From: Phycomyces blakesleeanus NRRL 1555(-)
Taxonomy: Eukaryota; Mucoromycota; Mucoromycetes; Mucorales; Phycomycetaceae
Assembly (NCBI RefSeq): GCF_001638985.1
Contig: NW_017265141.1
Location: 1,047,001-1,111,000, forward strand
DNA length: 64,000 bases
Direction: 5' to 3'
A program made the translations under genes and the position numbers. Positions 35,804 to 47,820 of the stretch are shown here, one piece after another. The stretch's first letter is position 1. Every line of letters starts with the position of its first letter. Under the pieces are notes generated by a model. The model was not told the DNA's origin. It searched no databases and worked only from the letters and a program-made list of their open reading frames with translations.

Positions 35804-37545
35804 ATGTCTAATATACCTCCAGATCGATGCTCTGTCAACCCTATCCGACCATGTTCTCGCTCTAACACTGGTCATTCTACAGTCGATGAGAAGGACACTC
35901 ATGCCTGTTGCTGTCTTCACACAGATTCCCCATTGTATGCACGATTCTGGCCAGCGATCTTTCTCTTTTCCGCCATTACCGACTATCCCCTTCCACTTCC
36001 AAAAGGGAAAAAACCAGGTCAGCATCGTGACTGGGGTTTGATGCCTATCTTGGTGGTTCTTGGAATAGCTGGGTTTGTATATTACGGCTACCTTATTCAT
36101 GTTAATCGTAAGTCACATCACAGCCTACTTAGTTATATTTGATATGGATTGATCATACTTATGTATTATCTATAGTGGTCTTGTTACGGATAGGGAAGAA
36201 AGCACAGGCGATAGTCTACTTGGTCTTTTTTCACCTATGGTTCATAATGTTCCTAGCTTCGTATGCCCGTATTGTATCCCATACACCTGGTCACCCAAAG
36301 GTATCCTAATCCTTGATATATATTTTCAAAGACAGTTTAAAAGATTTAGTGTCTGGGTGTGTGGGTGTGGGTGTAATATATATGCACTCCATATGTATGC
36401 GTATGTATGTGTATGCAGGTACTTGTATATTATTATCTAATATTTACTTAATTACTCTGTATAGCCATCAGCAGCTCCAGCAAATTCTTCGTCTAATCAC
36501 GATTCTCAACAAGAAAGCGATACTAGTGCAATAACACCAGTATCCTGGGGTGGGGAGACCGCAAATGTACCCGAGTCTATCCTAGGTGGCCCAAAATGGT
36601 GTGAAATATGCCAAGTTTGGAAGCCTGATAGAACACATCACTGCAGAGTCTGTGACAGATGTGTACTAAAGATGGATCAGTAAGTCGGTCTTTATTTTAT
36701 ATAGTTGCATAATCTAACAAATACATATATGTATATTATTTGTTTATTTTTCTTAGCCATTGCCCATGGTAAGCCTCTGATCAGGTACGAAGTCGTATGT
36801 AATTTAAGCTGGATCTGTAGGGTAAACGGATGCGTAGGATTGGAGAACTATCGATATTTTATTCAGTTTATCTGCTACACCTCTGGAATGGCTACTTGGA
36901 TATTTTTAACCACATTGGCATCTTTTATTATGTATAACAGCATGGTAAGCGGATGCACAATTTATTTTTCAATATATTGTCTGTTGACAATGTATAATAA
37001 TACTTGATATATATTATGTAGTCTACTTTTGATGGTGTAGCTCTAGCAATATTTATAATGTAAGTTTGGTATTTGTATTTTTTCAATTATAAACTAAATT
37101 ATGATACTTTCTTCATTTGATTGCTTGTTTGTTTAGCTCTGGTATTGTTATGTTCTTCATTGGCATATTCACCTGCTCCCATCTTTGGCTGGCCATGATA
37201 AACCGCACTACACTCGAGAATATAAACTTTCGACAATGGACAGATACTCGAAAGAAGGAAGGTGGCCAGGATGTTAAGCCACCCAACACATTTACTACTA
37301 CCGGACGTAATATATTCTTTCAGAGTGTGTCTGCCAATTGGATCGAAGTCATGGGAGACCAATGGTGGCTCTGGTTTTGTAAGTCAACCTGCAAATCATA
37401 GTAAATAAGATACCATATATTTACCGTGTAATATCTTATCATAGTACCTCTTGCTTCAAATCATCTATCAAAACAAGATGGCATTCACTTTGGATACAAT
37501 AGAGACGTGTATGCAGAGTACCTATGTGAAAAGAGAACCAAATAA
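35804..37545 (+). CDS. DHHC palmitoyltransferase (PFA family)
   Basis: Membrane S-acyltransferase that palmitoylates cysteines on target proteins at Golgi, vacuole or plasma membrane. The start at 35804 opens [20 protein letters not shown]. Two membrane spans follow ([40 protein letters not shown]), then the Cys-rich catalytic module [30 protein letters not shown] and [16 protein letters not shown]. The DHHC itself is split by two introns (after ATGGATCA near 36680 and after CCATG near 36769). Two more spans ([38 protein letters not shown]) are followed by the conserved TTLEN ([10 protein letters not shown]) motif and the tail [18 protein letters not shown] with stop at 37543-37545. About 400 aa in eight or so exons. 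Closest yeast relative probably Pfa3, from motif order only. The choline kinase gene follows 174 bp downstream. Confidence 0.85.
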
Positions 37546-37719
37546 ACAAGATCAATACTCGCTTCTTTACCCTTGTTGTCCCACCTCTGTCGGACATTCC
37601 TCTTACTCTTCTTGCTCACGTTGTGTTTATTCGGAACAGCTGCATTTTTTGAATTCTTTTTTTATATACATATACATATATATATATCAGTGTTACGCCA
37701 AACCTTGCAGCAGAACAGT

Positions 37720-39044
37720 ATGTCACATATTTCGAATGGTTACCACAACTATGGTGGTATGGTCGCAACCCAGTCCACAAAAGACAATGTCCCAAGTTGT
37801 AATTCTTTAATCGATCTCACGCAAGTATTAACCCTTGATCTAATATCTCTTGCAAAATATTAATTCTTATATTCGCAGTGTCCTTAAAGGAGAAAAGCTT
37901 TCAGCCGCTGTACTCAACATCATTCGTAATCTTTTTCCAGAATGGGCACATAATGTTGAAAAAGTCTCTCTAGATCGTGTTAGTGGTGCACTCACAAAGT
38001 AGGCCTTCAACACTCATCACCGTGATTTGATCCATTGACCAAGCTCACATATTTGAATCTATTTTACAGTGCCGTGTTTTTTGTAAATGCACCAAATAAG
38101 AGACGCATGCTGCTCAGAGTGTATGGTATTGGTTGTGATCAGATCGTTGATCGTGCCAAGGAGTTGTTTTGGCTGGCACGTCTCTCAGATTTGAAGATTG
38201 GCCCAGCATTGCTTGGCACGTTTGAGAATGGCAGATTCGAAGAGTACTTGGATTCTACCACATTAACCAGCGATGCAATCCACCAACCTATAATCTCACA
38301 GCAGATCGCTATCTGTCTTCGACGTCTTCATGATATTATCAATGTCTACCCTCCTTCGAAAAGCCAAACACTTGAAGTGTGGTGCAACATTGACAAGTGG
38401 TATCGTGTTGTTCTTGGATTGGTACCATCATTAAAAAATAAGAACGCAGATTGGGGTAAGATCTTGGATGCCTATAACCTCGATCAGCTTGGGCAAGAAA
38501 TTTTGCAGTGTAAGGCTATTTTAGAACGTGTTCAAAGCCCTGTTGTTTTTGCGCACAATGATGTAAGTGGGAATCTGCTTGACTTAGGTATAATAATGCA
38601 TATGCTTATAAAGTAAACTGCGTAAATTACTAGACACAATACGGTAATATTCTTCAACTGGAGAAGACTGGAGAGTTAGTTGTGGTAGACTTTGAATATT
38701 CAGGTTACAACCCTCGTGGCTTTGATATCGCAAACCATTTTTGCGAATGGATGTATGACTACCATTCTGATCAGCCAGCCTCACTTCAAGCAGACAGATT
38801 TCCTACACTTGAGGAGCGTTTGAGGTTCTGCAAGGCTTATATTGACGCCGGGGAAGATAATAGCTTGTGTGCAGAAGATCTGGAAAGAGAAGTCTCTACA
38901 TGGCTTATGGGACCACACGTTTTCTGGGGTCTTTGGGGTTTGATCCAGGCAAGCCAAAGTGAAATTGATTTCGATTACTTTTTGTTCTTCACACAACGCA
39001 TCAGTGCCTTTCGAAATGAGCTAGCCAAATGGTCAGATAACTAA
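37720..39044 (+). CDS. choline/ethanolamine kinase
   Basis: First step of the CDP-choline/CDP-ethanolamine (Kennedy) phospholipid pathway: ATP-dependent phosphorylation of choline or ethanolamine, in the cytosol. Exons: 37720-37820 (MSHISNGYHNYGGMVATQST...), 37879-37998 (VLKGEKLSAAVLNIIRNLFP), 38070 to about 38562, and from about 38635 to the stop at 39044. The first intron has a GC donor. Motifs: RRMLLRVYGIG (ATP site), RFEEYLD, the phosphotransferase motif VFAHNDTQYGNILQL (HxDxxxxN), and the choline kinase motif VVVDFEYSGYNPRGFDIANH. Length about 380 aa is typical. Choline versus ethanolamine preference cannot be told. Confidence 0.9.
37821..37878 (+). other. GC-AG intron
   Basis: Exon ends ATCGATCTCAC, intron begins GCAAGTATTA and ends ATTCGCAG; the next exon continues T-GTC-CTT-AAA. 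The nearby GT (GTATTA) would leave a stop (TGT CCT TAA), so the GC donor is the only reading that connects both exons. 58 nt. Confidence 0.75.
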
Positions 39045-39196
39045 TATGGTGATCTTTGCTTAATCTTCTTCATCTCTCTCTTTTTCTTACACTATGATTT
39101 GTATTATATTTCTTTCATAATCACTTGTATCAACACCTCTACTTAAGAAATAACGCATATAATAAAAGGAAAAAATAGACTTTTTTTTATTAATAG

Positions 39197-39449
39197 AGTG
39201 GGTGTTGTGCCGTGGCAAAATCAAATCAAATTGCCATAACGTCCAAATAAAGAAGTCGGATGTTTAGGTTCTCAAAATATTATAAACACCGTAGAGTTGG
39301 AGGGGAATTGTGGCAATTTAAAGAATTCTGTGGCAACTTCAAAATAGAAAGCAAATCTGCTGGAATACAAAAATTTAAACTAAGAGACATAAATTCGACA
39401 AATATACACCACACAAATCTGGAACAGCAAAAATATGGACGGAATTTTT
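39197..39449 (-). repeat. diverged outer edge of left arm
   Basis: Inverse of 53470-53810 but clearly diverged, with substitutions and a gap of about 57 bp bounded by short TGTGGCAATTT repeats. The terminus is GAGTGGGTGTTGTGC at about 39196-39210, mirrored at 53796-53810. It contains repeated TTGCCACAGAATT-like words. Confidence 0.65.
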
Positions 39450-40529
39450 ATTTGCCCACCAAATTAAGTGTACACTTTTGACCAATTTACTATGTTATCG
39501 GGATATCGGGCTATCGTGATTCAGGATTATATTTTTGAATGAATGCCTCATTAGAAAATACACCTTGTCTACCTTACCAAGGAACACAAGTATAATAAGA
39601 CAGCTCTCAAGTGTAATATAGTAGTACCAAAAACATTATTAATAATATTTTTTAAAGACAAATGTAAGATCAAAATCAAAAAGAGACAAAAACATAAAGA
39701 TAATATCAAAGTCAAATGAGATCAAAATTTATTGTTCAAATTTTTATAAGGGGAATATAAGTTAGGTTAAATTAAATTAAGTATACTAAGATATTCCAGG
39801 CCATGCTAGTCCAGTCGAGTCCAGTCGGTTCCAGTCAAGTCCAGTCGGTTTTTTTTTGGTCCATTTGATTTTTCTTTTGATCTTTTTTTTTGTCCGTTTT
39901 TTTTCTTCTTTTTTTTTTGTCCAGTCAATATAAGCTAAGAGTGATAGGAGGAGGAGGATTTTGGTATTGAAAAATAATAAAGGGGATAATTTGGACTTTT
40001 TGTTTTTTTCTTGTTTTTTTGATTCTTTTTTTGATTCTTTTTTTTTTGTCCAGTCAATTTCACGGAATAGTAATAAGAGGATGATTTTGATATTGAAAAG
40101 AATAAAAAAGATAATTTGGACTTTTTTTTTTTTTTTTTTTTTTGTCCAAACACAGCACACATAGTAAAGGGGATAATTTGGACTTTTTGATTTTGATTTT
40201 TGATTTTGATTTTTTTTTTGATTTTTTTTTTACTTCTTTTTTTTTGTCCAGTCAGTTTCACATAATAGTAATAAGAGAAGGGGGTTTTGATATTGAAAAG
40301 AATAAGAGAAGGGGGTTTTGGTATTGCTCCTTTTGCTCTTTCTGTTTTTTTTTGAGCTTCTTTTTTTGAGCATTTTTTTTTGTTTTTTGTTTTTGATCAA
40401 AGACTTCATTTGCTTTGTATGTATATATGTAAAAAGGGATTTCATACCTTGTCTTAATCCAGAGTCTTGTTCCAGTTCGCAGCTTTGCTTCAATCCAGGT
40501 CCAGGTTCCAATGCAGTGTTCTTCCGGTT

Positions 40530-40562
40530 TGTTCATCTTTTTTTTTTTGCTTTTTTTGTTTG

Positions 40563-40638
<76 letters not shown>

Positions 40639-40675
40639 GTTTTTTTTTTTTGCTTTTTTTTTTTTTTTTTTTTGA
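40530..40675 (+). repeat. poly-T/GC array (GCTTTTTTTTT)n
   Basis: A run of T tracts of 8-10 nt separated by GC, forming an almost pure pyrimidine strand. The mirrored array at 52082-52233 is about 14 bp longer in the pair sum, the main length difference between arms. Such asymmetric tracts slip easily and are poor nucleosome substrates. Confidence 0.9.
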
Positions 40676-41104
40676 GAGAGGAGGGCTTAGTATATGCCTG
40701 TGTGATTTTTGGACAGGACTTAGTATAGGCCTCAGGGTCGGATTTCTTTTGATCCTTTTGGAGTGGAGGACTTAATGTGCCTGATCATTTCTGATAGGTT
40801 TTGGTCTACGCCTCGGTTTTTGGATTTGATCCTTTAGGAGTGGAGGACTTAGTATATGCCCGTTTTTTTTTACAGGACTTAGTATAGGCCTCGGATTTAG
40901 TTTTTGGTTTTTGGTTTTTCTTTTGGAACTTGCTTTTGGAACTTTGCATTGGACCCCTTTTTGGAAATCGACTTGGCCTTGAGACTTGGAGGTACAACCC
41001 AGATTTTGGACTTTGATAGAAATGCGCCTCTACTTTTGTATGTATATATGTATGTATATAAGTGTGTATATGTATGTTTGTATGTCTATGACTATGGCTA
41101 TGAC

Positions 41105-41139
41105 TATGTGTATGTGTGTGTGTGTATGTGTGTGTGTGT

Positions 41140-41172
<33 letters not shown>
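41105..41172 (+). repeat. (TG)n microsatellite
   Basis: Nearly pure TG dinucleotide repeat with occasional TATG; continued by a second TG stretch at about 41197-41240. Mirrored as (CA)n at 51585-51652 in the right arm. Confidence 0.95.
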
Positions 41173-41175
<3 letters not shown>

Positions 41176-41611
41176 AAGAAATAGAAAAATAGAAATTGTG
41201 TGTGTTTGTGTGTGTGTGTGTGTGTTTGTGTGTGTATGTATTTGTCTACTTCTCTAATTGTGTACTTCTCTATTTGTTTGTATATGTTTGTGTGCTAGGA
41301 CTAGTACTAGAACAGTACTTGGACAGTGTTTGGACATTTGGAAATTTGGACTTGGAAAAGACTTGGAAAAGACTTGGAATTGGACTTGGACTTGGACATA
41401 GCAATGTACCTTGGCTTGACTATTTTGGAGATTGTACTAGTGACTATGGGGCTTGATCTGAGATAGAGAGATAATTGTAAGCATATTTTTTCTCTGGTAA
41501 ATATTGTTCTGGTTGTTTTTTTTCTGCTTTTTCTTTTTTTTGTATTTTTTTTTTCTTTTCATTTTCTTTTTATATTTTTTTTTCTTTGTACTTCTTTTCT
41601 TTTTTGACTAT

Positions 41612-42268
41612 CTATCTTGATTTGGCTTTGAATCTTGACAGTGACCTTGAGGGTCTCTGAAAAACCTTTTTTTCTCTTGCGCGCATTTGGAGCCTGTATT
41701 GTAGCAATACAAAGAACAATTAGTCTATGTCTTGATATATTTCACCCTTTTCCCCGACACTTACATTAGCCTTTCTTGTGGGCCGGATTGATGTTTGCTC
41801 TGGCGCCTACTTTGGCCTTTCTTGCGGACCAATTTGTCCTTTTTTCTGGCACATACTTTGGCCTTTCTTGTGGGGCGGTTTGCCCTTTTCTTCTGGCACA
41901 TACTTTGGCCTTTCTTGTGGGCTGGTTTGCCCTTTTCTTCTGGCACATACTTTGACCTTTCTTGTGGGCTGGTTTGCCCTTTTCTTCTGGCACATACTTT
42001 GGCCTTTCTTGTGGGCTGGTTTGCCCTTTCTCTGGTGCGCACTTGGAGCCTGCATTGTAACAATACAAAAACAATTAGATTATGTCTTGAGATAGTTTGG
42101 TCCTTTTCCCGACACTTACATTGGCCTGTCTTGTGGGCCAGATTGGTCTTTGCTCTGGCGCATACTTTGGCCTCTCTTATGGGCTGATGTGGCCTTTTTA
42201 CAGGCGCCCATGTTGGGCTTCTGGTGAGCCTTATCGGCTTTCGACGAGGTGTCTTGAGGACACAACAT
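41612..42268 (-). CDS. putative basic repeat protein, left-arm copy
   Basis: Mirror copy of the model at 50489-51145: exons 42120-42268, 41765-42049 and 41612-41693 on the minus strand. See that entry for the reasoning. Identical in the parts compared. Confidence 0.3.
41792..42026 (-). repeat. 47-bp tandem array, left arm
   Basis: About five units of 47 bp, minus-strand unit beginning GGGCAAACCAGCCCACAAG. Mirror of 50731-50965. Because 47 is not a multiple of three, each unit shifts frame relative to the last, yet all three frames stay open. Confidence 0.9.
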
Positions 42269-44890
42269 AGCCGACAATTTTGCGGCAGAAATGGAACCAT
42301 CGGGTTCCCCGGCAGAAGCAACAGGAAGCAACAGGAAGCAAATGTCCGACCAGTGGGATAAATGTCTCCTACCAGTGAGATAAATGGACCCGCCAGTGGA
42401 AGTAAAACAGGCGGCTGGCAACTGGCAACTGGCAACTGGCAACCGACGGCTATATGAAAAGGTCCACTGGCGAGAGATAACAGGTCCACTGGTAGGAGGA
42501 AAGGGCCTACCAGTGGGAAGCAACAAACCCACTGGCAGAAAAGTCCCACTGGCGGAAGCAACAGACTAACAAAAAAAGCAACAAGCAACAGTACCTTTCA
42601 AACAACATGGACCGCCGTGGAAGGCATCGGGAAGGAACAAGCAACGGGAGGGAACAAGCAACGGGAACTAACCCAAAAAAGATGGTACCAGCCGCGCCCA
42701 CCAGAAGAGACGACAGAAAGCAACCAGTAATACACAGGAATACGGACAACCGGCTCACACGCTACACGCGCGCTTGTGGACTTGCTCGATAGACCATGGT
42801 TGACCCGTGGCTACTACTCCATCGGGCCCTTTTGAAAGAAAGAAACAAAAAGAGAGAGCGGTCGGTCGTAAGAGTCCAAAATCGGCTCAACAAGCTTAAC
42901 AAAATAATATTGCCAAGGCTTTATGAACGTCTTTTGAACTCTTACAGTCGCCTACTCCACAGGCTTTGATTAATTAGTATTCAAAGCTGCATCGCACATA
43001 ACGTAAAAAATCATATACTTATCTTAAAGTGATCTGGCTAGCCGTTCATAAGAAAAGAAGCATGGCTATCGGAAGACCCTCTTGGCTTCTGTGTATAAAC
43101 GATGACCGGCCGGACATAAACCCATATATTACCAGAAGCTCTCCATCGTCTCCACCAGTAGACACGGCCAGTACAAAGAAAAAGGGAAAAAAGGAAAACC
43201 AAAAGACGCGAAAATTTTTCTCTAGTTATAAAAACAGAAATGGAGAGATGATGACGCCTCCCTCACTTTAGTCCAATAAAATTCATTGAAAGTATACATC
43301 AATCAAAAGATTGGGGGAGATAGGGGGAGGAGGATGGATGGATGCATCCTGTGTGGTGTTGGTCACGTTGATCATTTGTTTCCGTCACTACAAATACTTT
43401 TCAGAGAAAGTACCTGATTATAATATTGTATATACACAAGCTGAAAAATGAAAACAGAAAGCCTTTTTAAAATATAGCACTGGTCTTGCTTTCCAACTCT
43501 TACACTCAGTACCTATATGCTTACTTTTTGCAGTGTTATGTTGTAGTATCCTTTAAATGTATCTACTGTTTCATAAAGGCCAGGCCTTGAAAGGCGTTTT
43601 CGGAAAAATTAAGGCCGTCATGATATAAAAGATAGGGGGGAGATCATGCAAATAAACAGGCTAAGTCCAAACAAGGAAACCCAATATAGATAAATTCATA
43701 CAGATATGTATCACACGTTTTATATTTTCTCTCACTCTCTTTGTTTCCTTTCAATGGTTACCAAGTTACTTATGAAGCTAATAAAGCAAGCACACCAAGG
43801 CAAGAGGTGTTTGGTAAAGAATACAAAACATACAAGACATAAAAAATGGCTATAGTTACTTGGCTTATTATTTATAAAAAAAATTGAATAATTTTGATAG
43901 TGTGCTTCTGTTAATCAAACAAGTCTAAGAGTACGCCTAATCGTAGCACTTTCACGTGAATTGATAAATCCCTTTATAAAAAATATATTTTTCTTAAGTT
44001 AAAGAGTGCTTTATACTGCTACTCTCGAATCGACTCTTTTACATATTCAGTATATAAAGACTCTCTATATCTCTTACTAGGCTTCTTTTATTTACCCTAT
44101 ATGTATTAGATTAATGTACTCTAAGCAATAGGCAGCACTATAGATTGTGTATTGAATAATGCAATTTATTTTTGTAATAAAAAAAAAAGAGATAAATATG
44201 CACTTTTAATAACAATATATATCATACATGTAGTATGACAATATTATCTGAAATCCTCAAGCCTCTTATAACTTACAAAATAAAATCTAAAGCCGAGTGC
44301 TTTAATATATTATGCCTTTTGCAAATGTAATTTTAAGCAGACACGCAAGTAATTTTTATTTTGTGCATGTATAAAAGGCAAGTGGTTACCTTTTGTTTAT
44401 TTATTTTTAAAGAAAAGAGGTTGGATATAAAATTGAACAATGCTTTTGCGACAACACTTCATAATTTTCTGCTAACAATATATGTTATTTGTAAATATTG
44501 TATTAATACTGGTGATTCTAAATGTTACTAGCCGTGTCTTACGTGAATAAAAATGTTGTGACAATGAGCTTTAGTCTTTCGGATTTTAAGCTTGCAGATA
44601 CTTGGGAGTTATATTACTATCGACTAACAGCTTTTATTTAAATACTTTAAAGCATGTTTTTTTAATATATAAAGAAACATTACTGTTTATGTTCCGAAGT
44701 CAATCATATTTTTTTTGCTTTGCAAGCTGTAACCGTATATAGAAGTATTTTGCATTTTACTCTTTTTGTAGAGTTGACAAATTATTAAAGTTTACAGAGT
44801 CTCTTTCTTGCCAAATTGCTATACAAAAACAAAGAATTGACAATCAAAAGTGAGGTATTCGGGATTATTTATGGGCTAGTATCTCAATAA

Positions 44891-45165
44891 TGGGAAAAGT
44901 AGATACTGTGAGAGTGTTATTTATTAAAGAGACAAAATAATATTGTTTACAACAGTTACTATTAAAATCCCTGTAATTCAAATCCCTGTTGTGTAATGGT
45001 TGGTTTACACTGTCTGAGTGTGTAGTGTACGTGTGCCTGGTGTATAACAGTTCCAGAGATTGTTAACTTACCAGGTCCATTAGCAAGAAGGAACCAGTGT
45101 TTGGTTGTGGAGTCTGTTCTTCACTCAATTGTGGTGTGTATATCACAACAAGAACCTATTTACTT
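44891..45165 (+). repeat. diverged repeat, core copy A
   Basis: Shares with the inverse of 47550-47820 a recognisable but diverged sequence (AGATACTGTGAGAGTGTT, GTGTACG(T/A)GTGCCTGGTG, ATTGTGGAGT-like and CTCAATTGTGGTGTGTAT words). AGAGTGTTATTTATT at 44911 recurs inverted at 45280-45294, so it may be a solo LTR or TIR remnant of about 390 bp. Confidence 0.5.
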
Positions 45166-45577
45166 ATGCGACTATAATAATTAAAGGCTTTGATATTCAC
45201 AATCAACTTGTGTAAAGTCCATATTTGTGAGTCTCTATTATGGATTTACTGACTGGTCTATTAGCTTGGAATTTGATCTTATAAATAACACTCTTTTCAA
45301 AAATAAAAAAAAAGCTTTTCATTGGATGCTATCCTCATTTCTGTGGGCTTGCAATATTCTACTCAGCTTATAGTTCTTTTAGCATTTCATAACCGGTTTT
45401 CTTTTTCTCGAAAGTCTATGGATCCCATATTGTACCCGATCTAGTACTCTTTTAAAGAAGTGCTCTACTCTTTATATGCTCTGACCAATAAAAGCCTTTC
45501 TTTTATTCTGAACGTTGCACACTTGTAGCAGGCTGAATACTGCTTACAATTATTTTGCTTATAAGTAAACTTTTCCT

Positions 45578-45599
45578 TTTTTTTTGGGGGGGGGGGGGG
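45578..45599 (+). repeat. poly-T to poly-G junction
   Basis: A run of T followed directly by a run of about 13 G, the longest G tract in the window. It could be a homopolymer site prone to sequencing error. Confidence 0.8.
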
Positions 45600-47549
45600 A
45601 TTTCATAGAAGAAATTTATACTATTCATTCTAAAACCGTTTAAATTTTATGTTTCGAGAAAAGTGAAGAGAATAAAGAGGATAGGATTTACGACTGTTTA
45701 TATATGATGCTTTATTTCAAAAGAAGAGAAGAAAATTAATGCGATTCAATTTCTTTTACACAGTACCAGCTTCTGGTATCTATATGTTCTTGACATATGG
45801 TGGGTTGGTTATGTGGTGCAAATGTCCAACTCGGTGACAAGAAAATGAATACGGGTAGAAAGACAATTTTATTAAGGAACAAATAAAAAGAGCTATTTAA
45901 CTACTTCGGGCTATTTCTACAGCTACGTCACTACTTCGAAGTTCATCGCGATGAGCAATACAAGAAACACCGGTGGATAAGATCCACCGTGTCATTCTCT
46001 AAATTATATTTCAGTATATTTCGAATAATTATTATTACTAAACATATTTAAGGAGTTTTATTTTGCTGAAAATATCTATGGGTACGTCGACACTCTAGTC
46101 ATACCAGCTAGAGATTTTGAACAAGAAAGAGTATCTATACTATTGTTAATATCTGAATTTTTTGACTTAAGTACTCAGAAAATGTTTTTGATTTATAAGT
46201 AAACTAATGTGTAATATTTAAATAAAGTATAACTATAGTAAGATAAATATGTAGCTGAGATAGCACTATATAGTATATGTACGATGTGTGATTGTGAATT
46301 ACATATTATGATAAAATATATAGTAATAACAAACTACTTGTAAAATAATTTGTGTATTAGCAATTAGAGTGAAAGTAGATCTGTTTAACTGGAATTATTA
46401 ATTGCACATTATTTCTTCGTTGGTCTTGATCTCAGGCTCAGCAGTAATCAATATTTATTTATAACGATGGTCAATTATTGCTTACAATTTTGACTACAAA
46501 AAATAGTGTTGTTTATAAATATTATCTCCAGAGTCTTATCACTTTCTTCATATCTGCTTTGGTAACTTAATATAATATTTTCACTTTTAAACTCTTCAAA
46601 TTGGCAACTCTTCATTTCGACCCCAATCACAAATCCGTATGCGCCAAAGATCTAGTCTCTTTTCTCTCTTCTCTTTGCTGCTATGATTATCCTTTATCGC
46701 ACCCTACTGTAGACCTCATTCCAGACTTCTATGCTCTTGATCGTGCCACGTTGCGTGTATATTCACATTTTCGACTGGCCCAAACATATCCCATATCTCT
46801 AAATCTTTCTGTATCGATTATGTAAGCCAATTAATTAAGTCATGACCTTGGGAAGAACATGATTGTTACAACTGGTGCAGCAATCAATTGAAAAACATAA
46901 GGATTGTAACAATGAACCCCAACGATAACTATATATCTCTATTTCAATCTCTTATTTATTATTAATTATCCAAAGAAGCATAGTTTATCCCAACATCTTA
47001 GTAATAGCTTAGTAATATCTTACTAATTATACTATTTTATTTATTCTCAAAATAATTTTATAAACATCGAAAGATGAAAGCAATAAAGAACATCCTTACA
47101 AATCACTTCTATCTTCTTTTTATCTTTCTTGAGAGAACAAGCTGCCAATTGCCAATATTAGGGCTAAGGAGTTGTTAGAGGAGATTGATATATATTCCTT
47201 TTTTCTATTAATCGTTTGGATCACTTTTTACACAAACCAACACAGCCCGTCTCAATCGTATTCATTCGGATTATTATATGTCTTTCCGTATTTTATCAGA
47301 GAAGCTTGCCTTTCTTCTTGTATTCACCGCTTCTCTGCATGTGTTATTTCTTGCTTATAATGATTTATCTTAATCTTATGTGCACCGCCATATCTTATTA
47401 GTAGATATAATAGTACCGAAAGTTCCGCTGGTTGTTAAGCCATCAGGTATATCACGTTATCTATTTACTAGCCTTTACATCTATGTATCCTGTAAGAAAT
47501 TTTATTACTTTATAAAATTACCCTTATTTACATGTCAGATCCAGTTGGT

Positions 47550-47820
47550 CACTTTGTAACTGTGTTATACACACCACAGTTGAGTGAAATACAAACTCCA
47601 CAATCCAGAACGGATACTACAATTGATAATGAATCTGGCAGGATCACATCTCAGGAATGTAACACGCACCAGGCACTCGTACACTTCACACTGCTTCAGT
47701 GATAATCAACCATTAACCTACGGAGATCTTAAATTAGGGAACCGGATGTCTGTATAAACAGCTATGATCTTCTTTCTTAAATAAACAACACTCTCACAGT
47801 ATCTATTGTTCCCTTTTAAA
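47550..47820 (-). repeat. diverged repeat, core copy B
   Basis: Inverse and diverged partner of 44891-45165. Read on the minus strand it begins GGGAACAATAGATACTGTGA, which could be a polypurine tract plus the start of an LTR. Confidence 0.5.

Larger units (their letters stand above)
39450..44481 (+). repeat. giant inverted repeat, left arm
   Basis: About 5.03 kb that is the near-exact reverse complement of 48276-53320: coordinates pair to a constant sum of 92757 over most of the arm, shifting to 92770-92771 only outside the poly-T arrays. The only base change seen near the inner end is at 44464. Contents from outside in: AT-rich edge, TCCAGTC-rich repeats, poly-T/GC arrays, degenerate GGACTTAGTATAGGCCTC repeats, (TG)n, ACTTGG repeats, the putative basic-protein gene with its 47-bp array, a GC-rich CCACTGG-rich block, and about 1.2 kb of AT-rich sequence. 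Confidence 0.95.

Noticed and set aside
39935..40775. Long open frames rich in Phe or Lys over the poly-T arrays
   Set aside because: They are homopolymer translations (F/L or K/N runs) with different lengths in the two arms; not genes.
41196..41456. Open frames over the TG repeats
   Set aside because: Val/Cys dipeptide repeats from (TG)n; low-complexity artefact.
43029..43271. 80-codon open frame in the arms (mirrored at 49486-49728)
   Set aside because: Identical in both arms simply because the arms are identical; no domain, start codon not ATG, no splice support.
46601..46825. Possible gene in the core
   Set aside because: Starts with TTG, 74 codons, no domain; kept only as a slightly GC-richer stretch.
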